From JAZQQB01 sp045628865 (GTDB lineage: Bacteria > Bacillota > Clostridia > Lachnospirales > Lachnospiraceae): 64,000 nucleotides of DNA. The stretch lies in contig JAZQQB010000051.1 of the NCBI GenBank assembly GCA_045628865.1, positions 1 through 64,000 on the forward strand. The letters are read 5' to 3'. Under the pieces are notes generated by a model, which saw nothing but the letters and a program-made list of their open reading frames with translations, did not search any database and was not told the DNA's origin. Of this stretch, positions 35,889 to 44,653 are shown piece by piece; the first letter of the stretch is position 1; every line of letters starts with the position of its first letter. The translations under genes and the position numbers were made by a program.

Positions 35889-36536
35889 ATGAAAAATAAA
35901 TTATTAACCACAATCTTAAGTGCATGTATGTTAGCCTCTATGTTAACCGGATGTGCGGGAAAAAATCAGGAAAGCAAAACCAAGGTTGAAGACTATGCTG
36001 GTCAGACAAGTAATACGACAGTAAGTGAAACCGTTGCCGGTTCAATAGATATTTCCAATGGTGAGTTGGTGGATGAAGTTGAAAATGTTGTAGAAACTGC
36101 ATCAGAGATAGATTTTTACATGGCTGAAATTGCAATGGATATGACTTCTGTTGAAGCGTACGAGGGACTTTTCGCAGCTGCAACTTCGGTAGAAGCACCA
36201 GAAGTTGCAGGCGAATGGTATAGAACCAATACGTTTAGTGATACCAATTCAACAATTACAGTTGAATCTATAACACAGGATGGTTTTGATTTTAGTGTAA
36301 CTGCTGTATCTGGAGATAGTATTTCTGATTTTACATCACATGCTTTCTGGGTTTCTGAGAACGTCGCTATTACGAAGAGTGAAGAATTTGGTACAGAGTA
36401 TGTTCTTTTTGTATGGAACAATGAGGAATTACAGGTTTTTTGTTCTGATTACTGCAACAGCTTAGGACTTGCTTTGAATGTAACTATAGATGGTGAATAT
36501 ACACAGGATGAACCAGAATACATTGATTTTCAGTAA
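35889..36536 (+). CDS. Putative lipoprotein, unknown function
   Basis: 215 aa. Lipoprotein signal with MLTGC (Cys22), an S/T/E/V-rich linker of about 50 residues, then a small beta-rich domain. No enzymatic motif. The gene ends 9 bp before the phosphoesterase gene, whose ribosome binding site overlaps this stop, so they are coupled. Confidence 0.72.
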   Translation: MKNKLLTTILSACMLASMLTGCAGKNQESKTKVEDYAGQTSNTTVSETVAGSIDISNGELVDEVENVVETASEIDFYMAEIAMDMTSVEAYEGLFAAATSVEAPEVAGEWYRTNTFSDTNSTITVESITQDGFDFSVTAVSGDSISDFTSHAFWVSENVAITKSEEFGTEYVLFVWNNEELQVFCSDYCNSLGLALNVTIDGEYTQDEPEYIDFQ

Positions 36537-36545
36537 GGGGTTTGC

Positions 36546-37043
36546 ATGCGTACATTTTTAATTGCTGATCTGCATTTTGATGAAGAAAATATTATGTTAT
36601 ATGAAAATAGGCCTTTTGCGACGGTTAGTGAGATGAATGAGACGATGGTTAAGCGTTGGAATGAAACTGTGGAGGATACGGATACCGTTTTTGTTTTAGG
36701 TGATATTGGAAATGTATCCTATATCAAGAATTTGAAGGGAATCAAAAAGCTTATTAAAGGCAATCATGACATTTATGACAATTCTTTTTACAGAAACCAT
36801 GGATTTACAGAGTGTTATGATCTTCCTGTTGTTTTAGAAAACTTCTTTTTATTGTCTCATGAACCGATGTATGTAAACAAAAACATGCCATATGCTAATG
36901 TTTACGGGCATGTACATGCTAATCCTAACTACAAGACTGTTTCCAGCCATGGGTATTGCGTCAGTGTAGAGCGTATAGATTATCAACCGATTGATATCGA
37001 AGAGGTGAAAAAAAAGATGATCGCGTATGAAAAAGAAATCTGA
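36546..37043 (+). CDS. Calcineurin-like metallophosphoesterase
   Basis: 165 aa. The five metal motifs are present in order: DLHFDEENI, VLGDIG, KGNHD, LSHEP, YGHVHAN. Single-domain enzymes of this size are often called phage-type or YfcE-like phosphoesterases. A cytoplasmic phosphodiesterase is likely; substrate unknown. It converges on the next gene, with a dispersed repeat between the stops. Confidence 0.9.
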   Translation: MRTFLIADLHFDEENIMLYENRPFATVSEMNETMVKRWNETVEDTDTVFVLGDIGNVSYIKNLKGIKKLIKGNHDIYDNSFYRNHGFTECYDLPVVLENFFLLSHEPMYVNKNMPYANVYGHVHANPNYKTVSSHGYCVSVERIDYQPIDIEEVKKKMIAYEKEI

Positions 37044-37044
37044 G

Positions 37045-37140
37045 GAACAAAGGGTATCGCTTGCGATACCCTGCGCCGCTTGTGCGTCGCATTGGCGACA
37101 ACTTCCTCTGCACAAGCGTGCGCATCCACCGGAGGGGCTT
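37045..37140 (-). repeat. Copy 3 of the dispersed ~95-bp intergenic element
   Basis: Read on the minus strand it matches 25835-25925. It contains an exact GGGTATCGC-TT-GCGATACCC hairpin and a GTCGC/GCGAC hairpin, and is flanked by GGGGCTTTTTATT. It spans exactly the gap between two convergent stops, so it probably works as a bidirectional terminator region. Confidence 0.75.
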
Positions 37141-37141
37141 T

Positions 37142-37906
37142 TTATTCCATTTTTTCAACGAAAGATCCATCTTCCTGTGAGATAACGATAAGGCTATAAT
37201 TGCCAAATTCATAGTTGCAATTTAAGTTACCATCATCGGTGATCTCAATGAATCCACCTCCGCCTAAATCGCAGTCGGCATGGTTGGAATCACAGTTGTC
37301 GATTTCCCAGATCAGTTCACCAGCAGAATCAGCTTTCAGAACTTCACCACCATCAGCATTCATAAAATAAGCATACTGAGAATCTGATGCTACAGCACCA
37401 TTGTAGAAGCTGTTTAGTGAAGCAGTTGCAATTTCAGATTCGGTTGTAAGATCATATACATGTAATGTACTTTTTTCTGTGATCAAAATTGAATTTCCAC
37501 AAATAGCGTAGTTCAAAACAGAATACTGTCCAATCTCATTTTCTTCACTTACATAGCTCCAGGTAGTGCCATCGTCAATTTTTTCAATGCGAAGGATCTC
37601 ATAATAGGTAGTGTCTGTCAGACCTGGTTCTGAATCGTTGTGAACGATCACGCCCTGTGCTTCGTACATGGTTCCATTTTCATTTTCGGTTCCTTCATCG
37701 GAAAACTCAGTATTTTCTAAATCCATAGAAAAACTGTCCTGATTGTCTAAATCCTGATCCATCGAAACGTTAGTTTCTATTGTTTGAGTTGACGCGTTTG
37801 TTGATGAAACGGATTCGTTTGTTTTGTCGGATGAACATCCAACAAATGAAGCGGCCATTGCAATGGTAAGAGTAAGGGCCAATGCTACATTTTTCTTATT
37901 TCTCAT
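37142..37906 (-). CDS. Putative lipoprotein, unknown function
   Basis: 254 aa. Lipoprotein signal with FVGC (Cys24), an S/T/N/E/D-rich linker, then a domain with strand repeats (for example YAYFMNADGGEVLKADSAG, LHVYDLTTESEIATASL) that suggest a beta-propeller-like or PQQ-like fold. The function is unknown. Start codon at 37906 follows TTAGGAGG. It lies downstream of cysK on the same strand, 157 bp away. Confidence 0.7.
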   Translation of the reverse strand: MRNKKNVALALTLTIAMAASFVGCSSDKTNESVSSTNASTQTIETNVSMDQDLDNQDSFSMDLENTEFSDEGTENENGTMYEAQGVIVHNDSEPGLTDTTYYEILRIEKIDDGTTWSYVSEENEIGQYSVLNYAICGNSILITEKSTLHVYDLTTESEIATASLNSFYNGAVASDSQYAYFMNADGGEVLKADSAGELIWEIDNCDSNHADCDLGGGGFIEITDDGNLNCNYEFGNYSLIVISQEDGSFVEKME

Positions 37907-38063
37907 TTCTAGTACCTCCTAAATGCCGCAAAGTATAATCGCAACATTCTTATGTTAAACATTTCATGATATATTATGTTGACCAAAATGTTTCGCATGG
38001 GTTTTGTTATACCATAATTTAAAAAAAAAATCAAATTCCGTTTCTTATTTATCATGGTTTAGA

Positions 38064-38993
38064 TTACTCTTCAAAAAGTGGGGTAGAGAAGTATCTTTCT
38101 GCAGTATCTGGTAAAACAGTCACTACCGTTTTTCCTTCTCCAAGCTTTTGGGCTAATTTCAAGGCTGCTGCCACATTGGTTCCACTAGAGATACCACACA
38201 TGATTCCTTCCTTGCGAGCAAGGTCCTTTGCAGTCTGCAGGGCTTCCTCATCGGTTACAATATAAATGTCATCATAGATGTTTGTATTTAAGATATCAGG
38301 AATAATGCCATCACCGATGCCCATCTGTAAATGGGTTCCAATATTTCCACCAGCTAAGATTGCTGCATTTTCTGGTTCAACAGCCCAGATCTCAATATTA
38401 GGATACTGTGCCTTTAATACTTCACCGATACCAGTGATGGTTCCGCCTGTTCCAATTCCGGAACAGAAACCGTCGATTGGTTTGGCAACCTGCTCCATAA
38501 TCTCCAGTGCAGTATGATTTTTATGAGCCTTAGTGTTGTTAGGGTTTTCAAACTGCTGAGGGACAAAAACCTTTGGATCTTCTTTAGCCATATTTAAGGC
38601 AGTTTGTAAGCATTCCTCGATGCAGGCTCCGATATCACCGGCATCATGTACCAGGATCACCTCAGCACCGTAGTGCTTTACAAGCTTTCTGCGTTCCTCG
38701 CTTACAGAATCTGGCATAACGATAATGGTCTTGTAGCCCTTTACGGCACCAACAAGTGCCAATCCGATACCCTGGTTTCCACTGGTAGGCTCTACAATGA
38801 TACTGTCTTTATTGATGAGTCCTGCTTTTTCTGCCTCGTTGATCATGTTAAAGGCTGTTCTTGTCTTGATGGAACCTCCTACATTAAGACCTTCAAATTT
38901 CATCAGGATTTCTGCATTCCCTGGTTTGTTCATTCTGTTCAAGCGTACAATAGGAGTGTGTCCAATTGCCTGAAGTACGTTTTCATGTATCAT
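38064..38993 (-). CDS. cysK: Cysteine synthase A (O-acetylserine sulfhydrylase)
   Basis: CysK makes cysteine from O-acetylserine and sulfide using PLP. 309 aa, with the PLP lysine Lys43 in GGSIKTRTA, EPTSGNQGIGLA (the TSGNT loop, with Gln for Thr), GIGTGGTITGIG for phosphate binding and GISSGTN near the end. Full length. Divergent from a TauE-like exporter gene that may handle sulfur compounds. Confidence 0.94.
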   Translation of the reverse strand: MIHENVLQAIGHTPIVRLNRMNKPGNAEILMKFEGLNVGGSIKTRTAFNMINEAEKAGLINKDSIIVEPTSGNQGIGLALVGAVKGYKTIIVMPDSVSEERRKLVKHYGAEVILVHDAGDIGACIEECLQTALNMAKEDPKVFVPQQFENPNNTKAHKNHTALEIMEQVAKPIDGFCSGIGTGGTITGIGEVLKAQYPNIEIWAVEPENAAILAGGNIGTHLQMGIGDGIIPDILNTNIYDDIYIVTDEEALQTAKDLARKEGIMCGISSGTNVAAALKLAQKLGEGKTVVTVLPDTAERYFSTPLFEE

Positions 38994-39045
38994 TTTTTAA
39001 TTCTCTTTTCTTTTTTTTATGATATGCAAAATAATTGCACTGTTT

Positions 39046-39054
39046 CTCATTATA
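39046..39054 (-). promoter_or_regulatory. -10 element of cysK
   Basis: On the minus strand TATGATATAATGAG contains a perfect TATAAT (39049-39054) with TGN extension, 56 bp before the cysK start. No clear -35. Confidence 0.55.
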
Positions 39055-39243
39055 TCATAGTAACGTACGAAAACATATAAAAAATATTACTCTAAATCGT
39101 ATATTTTATCAGCGTATTTTTCGTTAGTCATTGACCAATTTATCCCCTTTGCGTATGATGAAACTTGAGCAGACGATTTGGGAATGACACCACGTTTAGA
39201 CGCGGAGGGGGGCTCACCCACTGAGATGAAAGGAACAATGAAA

Positions 39244-39978
39244 ATGAGCTTATGGATCATTGCAACTCTTGCAGCATTTTATATAAAAGGACTTTGTGGT
39301 TTTGCCAATACACTGGTGTTAACCTCCATTCTTGGATTTGGTACCAACAATGTAAACATTTCACCAGTAGAGCTTGTGCTTGGTTATCCAAGTAACATCA
39401 TCCTGACAGTCAGAAACCGAAAACTATTAAAGCCATCGGTGTTTATTCCACTATCCTTGCTGGTTTTAGCAGGCATCATTCCGGGCGCATTGATGCTTAA
39501 AAATGTGGATGCAGGGCTTATAAAGCTGATCTTTGGATTTGTGGTGATCTTTTTAGGCACTGAAATGCTGATGCGGGAATATAAGAAACAGGGTACACAA
39601 AGCGTGTCGAATAAGAAACAGTCTAAGCTTATGCTGGCCATTATCGGGATTTTGTCCGGCATTTTGTGTGGACTTTTTGGCGTTGGTGCGCTGCTTGCAG
39701 CATATGTGGGAAGAGTATCAGAATCTACGGATGAGTTTAAGGCTAACATGAGTGCAGTTTTCATTGTAGAGAATACCTTTCGCATTTTATTTTACAGTAT
39801 CACTGGGATCATTACCCTGACTAGTCTCAAAAATGCTACTCTTATGCTACCTTTCATGTTAGCTGGTCTATTCCTTGGAATTTTAAGTGCCAAGCACATG
39901 GATGATAAAAAGGTGAAAAAGCTTGTTATGGTGCTTTTGATCCTTTCAGGAATCGTTTTGGTGGTGAAAAATTTGTAA
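39244..39978 (+). CDS. TauE/SafE-family transporter
   Basis: 244 aa with about seven hydrophobic segments. FYIKGLCGFANTLVLTSILG and the internally repeated GILSGILCGLFGVGALLAAYVG are typical of the TauE/SafE family, which exports sulfite, sulfoacetate or other small anions. Divergent cysK supports a sulfur link, by inference. ATG 39244 is 9 nt after AAAGGAA; an ATG two codons earlier is too close to the SD, and the longer frame from 39178 is not membrane-like. Confidence 0.85.
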   Translation: MSLWIIATLAAFYIKGLCGFANTLVLTSILGFGTNNVNISPVELVLGYPSNIILTVRNRKLLKPSVFIPLSLLVLAGIIPGALMLKNVDAGLIKLIFGFVVIFLGTEMLMREYKKQGTQSVSNKKQSKLMLAIIGILSGILCGLFGVGALLAAYVGRVSESTDEFKANMSAVFIVENTFRILFYSITGIITLTSLKNATLMLPFMLAGLFLGILSAKHMDDKKVKKLVMVLLILSGIVLVVKNL

Positions 39979-40084
39979 TTCAACAACGTTTAAGAAGAAC
40001 TGAGCGAAATTTAATAAGTGCGTTTACTTTTTTTTGAATATAATCATGATAGGGTTAAAATAATATGAGAAGAGGTATTGAGGA

Positions 40085-41680
40085 ATGAGTATAATGGAAA
40101 AACCAGCTGTGATCACTTTAGAGGATGGCAGCAAATTTTGGGAACATACCTATGATCTTTTTCATTTAAAGGTTTATGTTCCAACAAATGAGATCGATAA
40201 TGAAGCAAACAATTACAGCTTCCGTGCGCCACTTCTTTTGGTGTTTGAAGAAAAGAAGCAGTCTATGGAAGAAGCCATCGCTTTTGCAAAGGAATCAGGG
40301 TTAGAAACAATCGCCGCAAATGTTGATTCCAGTGTTTTATTTGTATATCCAACAAATGAGGGAGGTTGGAAAAATGCTACCAGTGATCTTTATGCATCTT
40401 TGATTTCAGAGGTGAAAATGGATCCTTGTTATGAGGATGGTATGGTAAGCTTTACCAACTTTTTTACAAGACAGTTTATGGGATACTTCGCAAGAGGTGC
40501 CATTTTTAGAGCGGACATCTACAGTTTTGGCGAGTCAGCTGACTATGTAGCCAAGAATTTGTTAACAACGGTAAATGGCGAGTATCTGTGGGGACCAGGC
40601 GAGATCACACCTGCAATGTGCTCCATGGAACGTTTAAGCGTAATGCCTGTGGTAGACCGCACAGATATTGCTATCTTAAGTGTTGGAAATTCAGAAAAGA
40701 TCAACAAGGCATTTGCATCCTGCGAGTATTTGCTTTTGAAAGATAAAGCAGAATATCAGGTTGATTTTAAGAACTTTGTCCGTAAATTTAAAATGTGGTG
40801 CGGACATATGGAAATCGAACCTGATTTTGATGAAATGAACATGACAGAAAAAGCCGGCTGTGTCGTGGTAAAAACCTCAGAGGATAACATGAGTGTTTAT
40901 AAGGGTACAAAAGAACATAAAGTTGGCTATTTTGCATATTACAACAATGACATTTTTGACAACGGACCAGTACCTTTGGTTGTGGGATTCCATGGCGGCG
41001 GCGATAGCTCTATGTATCTGACCTTTGTATCAGGCTGGTATGAGATCGCTCATAAGTATGGATTTTTATATGTTTCCATTGAAAATCATTTAAACGTGCC
41101 AGCTTCAGAGGTTGTGCAGGTAATCGAGCATTTGAAAGCCAATTACAATATTGATGAAAAGAGAATTTACGCCACAGGATTTTCCATGGGTAGTGGCAAA
41201 ACCTGGAGCTTATTTGAACAGTATCCAGAGATTTTTGCAGGCGTGGCACCAGCAAGTGCACTTTTCCCTGTGAAAAACAATCCATTCAGTCAGGATCTTG
41301 GGAATCGCTTAAATACAACAGTGTCTTTGCCAATTTTTTATTCAGGTGGAGAAAAATCCCATCTTCCAGAGTTGCCATTCCAGGCAGATTCTGCGTTGGA
41401 ACGCATCCAGTATGGTGCAAAGGTCAATCAGCTAAAGGCAAACTTTGATCTTGATTTTGCCACAAAGGATACCTGGAAGGATCCGATCATGGGTGTACCA
41501 GGGGATCGTGAGGAAAAGATTTACGATGAGGAAAGAGGCAGCTATTTAACAATCCGTTATTATGATAGTGAAGATGGCATATGTCGTACTGCTTTTGCAA
41601 GCGTCAGTGACCAGATCCACGAGTGTCGTGTTCATACCAATGAGCACGCATGGAAGTTTATTTCCCAGTTTACGAGATAA
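40085..41680 (+). CDS. Two-domain protein with C-terminal esterase (alpha/beta-hydrolase)
   Basis: 531 aa, no signal peptide. Residues 1-280 form an N-terminal domain I do not recognise, with ANVDSSVLFVYP. Residues about 285-531 are a PHB-depolymerase/feruloyl-esterase-like hydrolase: VVGFHGGGDSSMY oxyanion region, YATGFSMGSGKTW with nucleophile Ser367, and HTNEHAWKF probably holding the catalytic His. It may act on short acyl esters. An in-frame ATG at 40094 is equally well spaced from GAGGA. Confidence 0.75.
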   Translation: MSIMEKPAVITLEDGSKFWEHTYDLFHLKVYVPTNEIDNEANNYSFRAPLLLVFEEKKQSMEEAIAFAKESGLETIAANVDSSVLFVYPTNEGGWKNATSDLYASLISEVKMDPCYEDGMVSFTNFFTRQFMGYFARGAIFRADIYSFGESADYVAKNLLTTVNGEYLWGPGEITPAMCSMERLSVMPVVDRTDIAILSVGNSEKINKAFASCEYLLLKDKAEYQVDFKNFVRKFKMWCGHMEIEPDFDEMNMTEKAGCVVVKTSEDNMSVYKGTKEHKVGYFAYYNNDIFDNGPVPLVVGFHGGGDSSMYLTFVSGWYEIAHKYGFLYVSIENHLNVPASEVVQVIEHLKANYNIDEKRIYATGFSMGSGKTWSLFEQYPEIFAGVAPASALFPVKNNPFSQDLGNRLNTTVSLPIFYSGGEKSHLPELPFQADSALERIQYGAKVNQLKANFDLDFATKDTWKDPIMGVPGDREEKIYDEERGSYLTIRYYDSEDGICRTAFASVSDQIHECRVHTNEHAWKFISQFTR

Positions 41681-41761
41681 TTCAAAACGTCTCTGAATGA
41701 TGAAATGATCGTCTATTCATAAGCAGGCATATTACTTACGAGAGGGCAGGAGGATGAAAAC

Positions 41762-42265
41762 ATGGATGAATCAGCAACAAAAATTGGTGAATATGAGTTG
41801 ACGAAAGAACAATATGATAAGATCACTTCTCATGTAGCGCATGATGAAAAAGTGATCGCCATTAAAATTTTGCGAGATTGCACCGGTGCAAGTCTAAGTG
41901 ATGCAAAATTTGCCATCGATCAATATGCCAGAACCTGTAAAAAGGAAGTAGTACCTAAATCAGCAGTTGAACTAGATTCCTATCAGGCGGATGCTTCCAA
42001 AAAGGGTTGCTATGTGGCAACCTGTGTTTACGGCTCCTACGATTGCAAAGAGGTTTGGACATTGCGAAGATTTCGTGATGAAACGCTTCATGCCACCTGG
42101 TATGGCAGAGCATTTATCCGATGCTATTATGCCATCAGTCCAACCCTTGTAAAGTGGTTTGGACATACAAAATGGTTTCAGTCCTTTTGGAGAAAGAAAT
42201 TAGACAAGCTAGTGGATAAGCTTCGCGGTAAAGGCGTTGCTGATACATGGTATGAAGATAAATAA
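41762..42265 (+). CDS. L7/L12-like domain with CFI-box C-terminal domain
   Basis: 167 aa. Residues about 30-60 (KVIAIKILRDCTGASLSDAKFAID) resemble the C-terminal domain of ribosomal protein L7/L12. Residues about 82-135 match the CFI-box-CTERM module: GCYVATCVYGS, then EVWTLRRFRDETL, then YGRAFIRCYYAISPTLVKWF. That module is a proposed sorting or processing tail whose partner is not known. No signal peptide is visible. ATG 41762 follows GGCAGGAGG. Confidence 0.75.
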   Translation: MDESATKIGEYELTKEQYDKITSHVAHDEKVIAIKILRDCTGASLSDAKFAIDQYARTCKKEVVPKSAVELDSYQADASKKGCYVATCVYGSYDCKEVWTLRRFRDETLHATWYGRAFIRCYYAISPTLVKWFGHTKWFQSFWRKKLDKLVDKLRGKGVADTWYEDK

Positions 42266-42345
42266 AAAACACTGGGCAGGGAAATATTGTCATGTTTATC
42301 TGCCCCCCAATGTCTAAAATTTCAGATTCATTTTAAAACAAATAA

Positions 42346-42377
42346 AACCGTCAGCCAAAACTAAGCTGGCGGTTTTC
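42346..42377 (+). terminator. Rho-independent terminator
   Basis: AAAACCGTCAGC pairs with GCTGGCGGTTTT (one mismatch), 8-nt loop; the poly-A/poly-T flanks suit both directions. Confidence 0.8.
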
Positions 42378-42453
42378 ATTATATGTATGGAAATTAATTC
42401 AAGAACGCCACGTATGTTTTGATGCGAAGTGTTGTGTGCGAGCACACTCTTTG

Positions 42454-42800
42454 TTGTACTTTTATACAGGTTTGTTACAAATAAAGTACATTTTCAAATG
42501 GGTAAAGTTAAGCAATTGTACTTTATCAAAAGACTTCATTGTAAAAAGTACAAATAACAAAAAAACTAATCGTGTATTTTGTACTTTATAGTTTTTTTTG
42601 TGCGTGAAAAGTACATTTCACACTAAAATGATAAACATGTGTGTACTTTTTAGTTCTATTCTTGTTATTTGAGTACAAAGTTACAAATTAGTAAAAATTA
42701 ATTTGTACTTTTTAAATGGATTTTTATATATTGAGTCCAATCTGGATAAATGATGGAAAAAAGAATGTACTTTTTATTTCAAAAGTTTGAAATAAGGTAC
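42454..42800. repeat. Phased array of alternating TGTACTTT / AAAGTACA motifs
   Basis: GTAC cores stand at 42456, 42486, 42518, 42548, 42581, 42611, 42643, 42673, 42705, (decayed GTCC at 42735), 42767 and 42797. Orientation strictly alternates (TTGTACTTT, then AAAGTACAA). Spacing alternates 30 and 32 bp (once 33), a 62-bp period, while the DNA between motifs is different each time. 30-32 bp is about three helical turns, so all motifs face one side. No gene lies within. The nature is unknown: a multi-site protein-binding array or a series of hairpins. Confidence 0.9.
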
Positions 42801-42864
42801 AATCATGTAAGATTGGTGAAGTTGAAGACAAGTTGCGCTCTTGAATCATGATCTTTCTGTCAGA

Positions 42865-42902
42865 CGTTACTGTACACATCCTGTGTACAGTAGTACAGTA
42901 AC
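42865..42902. repeat. GTTACTGTACA palindrome
   Basis: GTTACTGTACACATCCTGTG continues into TACAGTAGTACAGTAAC, forming a long hairpin. It is related to the bio operon terminator at 33024-33065 but has no T run. The rest of 42801-43014 shows nothing else clear. Confidence 0.55.
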
Positions 42903-43014
42903 ACTTTAGGCCTATTTCTAAACAGCTACAAACATTCTTTACTTGATATCCGTGATTATGAATGGTATGACGTTGAAAAGTTGACATAATATCATTGAAT
43001 TACGAAGGTACATA

Positions 43015-43362
43015 ATGACAAAATTAGAAATTTTTGACGAAATAACATCAATTATGAAATATGACTCTTCAACCTGTAAAGACCTGAAAGACAGCTTTGT
43101 ATACATTTTTGCGATGCTTCCTAAGGTTACAACCATCGGAAGACCAACCATGGGTATTCAGGATTATTCCAATGTTATGTTTGTATCCTTTGATGAATAC
43201 AACTTTGTATATCCTACCAGTCGTTTATTAAGTCTTGACCAGGGACATGGCATGACAGGCAGAGGCGTCATGGTAGAACATTATATCCCATGGACACCGG
43301 AGCATATCACAAAAAATGTGAACCTGGACTATTGTTTATCACTCATTTCCAAAGAAAAATAG
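43015..43362 (+). CDS. Small hypothetical protein
   Basis: 115 aa, no signal peptide or membrane helix. The sequence has ordinary globular composition (IFAMLPKVTTIGRPTMG, SLDQGHGMTGRGVMVEHY) but no family I recognise. ATG 43015 follows ACGAAGG. It is the first gene after the phased GTAC array, so it is a candidate to be regulated from it. Its codon use is like that of the neighbours. Confidence 0.65.
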   Translation: MTKLEIFDEITSIMKYDSSTCKDLKDSFVYIFAMLPKVTTIGRPTMGIQDYSNVMFVSFDEYNFVYPTSRLLSLDQGHGMTGRGVMVEHYIPWTPEHITKNVNLDYCLSLISKEK

Positions 43363-43496
43363 AATAAAACATCAAAAAAAATACTTTTTTTCGTATTTTG
43401 TTATATACAATATGGATGTAATCTGCTAAGATAGTCCGGTGACTGACAAAAGATGACAAAATGGAACAAAATATATGCCAGGAAGAGGGAGATAGG

Positions 43497-44525
43497 ATGG
43501 ACCATTCAAACTTGATCAGGACAAAAGAATATGAGTTTTTGAAGACCAATGAGCATTTGGGTAAGCACATTATTTTGCTTTCTCTTGCTGGAAGCTATTC
43601 CTATGGTACCAACATCGAAACCAGCGATATTGATCTAAGGGGTATCGCTATGAACCGGAAGTCGGATCTGATTGGTCTTACAAGCTTTGAGCAGTATGTT
43701 GATGATCACACCGATTCTGTGATCTACGGATTCAATAAGGCGGTTTCACTGTTTTTATCCTGCAATCCAAATACTATTGAGCTTTTGGGCTTAAAGGATG
43801 AGCATTATCTTTACTTAAATGACTTGGGGCGCTTGCTGCTTGACAATAAGAAGTTATTTTTGAGTCAAAAAGCGATCCAGTCCTTTGGCGGATACGCAGA
43901 TGCCCAACTAAGACGTTTGCAGAATGCGTTAGCAAGAGACAGCTTTCCTCAAAGCGAAAAGGAACAGCATATTTTTAACTCAGTGAAAAATACCATGTAT
44001 GATTTTAATAACAGGTATCAATCCTTTGAAAATGGCAGCCTGGAGATTTTTATCGATCAGGCCGTTCATCCAGAACTTGAAACAGAGATTTTTGTCAATG
44101 CATCCTTGCAGCATTATCCTTTGCGGGATTACTCAAACATGTGGAATTCCATGGCGAAGGTGGTTAAGGATTATGAAAAGATTGGAAAAAGAAATCACAA
44201 AAAGGATGACATTCATCTGAATAAGCATGCCATGCATCTGATCCGTCTTTTCATGATGGCTCTAGATATTCTGGAAAAAGGTGAGATCAACACTTATCGT
44301 GAAAAAGAACATGATCTTTTGATGGATATTCGTTTCGGAAAGTTCCAGAAAGCAGATGGCACCTTTGATGCCAGCTTTTATGATATGCTTTCGGACTTTG
44401 AAAAGAAATTGCAGTATGCAGCCGAAAACACCATCTTACCAGTAGAACCTGATGTCAAAAAAGTGCAGGAGCTGGTGATGTACATGAATGAAAGAGTAAT
44501 CAAGGATGAGTTAACAGAATTTTGA
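43497..44525 (+). CDS. RlaP-type nucleotidyltransferase (polymerase beta superfamily)
   Basis: 342 aa. LAGSYSYGTNIETSDIDLRG carries GS (residues 32-33) and the metal-binding aspartates Asp44 and Asp46 of the minimal nucleotidyltransferase fold, in the arrangement of the RlaP/PF10127 family. A helical C-terminal part follows (HAMHLIRLFMMALDIL). RlaP proteins often lie beside RNA ligases; none is present here. I use ATG 43497 behind GAAGAGGGAGATAGG instead of 43461. Confidence 0.85.
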   Translation: MDHSNLIRTKEYEFLKTNEHLGKHIILLSLAGSYSYGTNIETSDIDLRGIAMNRKSDLIGLTSFEQYVDDHTDSVIYGFNKAVSLFLSCNPNTIELLGLKDEHYLYLNDLGRLLLDNKKLFLSQKAIQSFGGYADAQLRRLQNALARDSFPQSEKEQHIFNSVKNTMYDFNNRYQSFENGSLEIFIDQAVHPELETEIFVNASLQHYPLRDYSNMWNSMAKVVKDYEKIGKRNHKKDDIHLNKHAMHLIRLFMMALDILEKGEINTYREKEHDLLMDIRFGKFQKADGTFDASFYDMLSDFEKKLQYAAENTILPVEPDVKKVQELVMYMNERVIKDELTEF

Positions 44526-44575
44526 GGGGCACTATGAAACTTTTGGCTTAAAGCCACATAGATTATTGAAATGTT

Positions 44576-44607
44576 GTAACTTTTCAGAAATAGGTCTGAA
44601 CAGTTAC
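44576..44607. mobile_element. Short remnant of the GTAACTRTTCAGA element
   Basis: GTAACTTTTCAGA and TCTGAACAGTTAC face each other across only six bases, as an internally deleted copy would. Confidence 0.45.
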
Positions 44608-44653
44608 GAAATGTTTATTGTTATAAAGAATAAATCGCGGGGAGAAAAAGAAA

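Noticed and set aside
38646..39080. 144-aa plus-strand protein
   Set aside because: Antisense to cysK and its promoter; no homology features.
42454..42800. CRISPR array
   Set aside because: Only 8-10-bp motifs are conserved and they alternate in orientation; there is no direct repeat of 23 bp or more and no cas gene nearby.
42981..43009. Promoter TTGACA for the small gene at 43015
   Set aside because: TTGACA is present but no acceptable -10 lies 15-19 bp downstream before the start codon.
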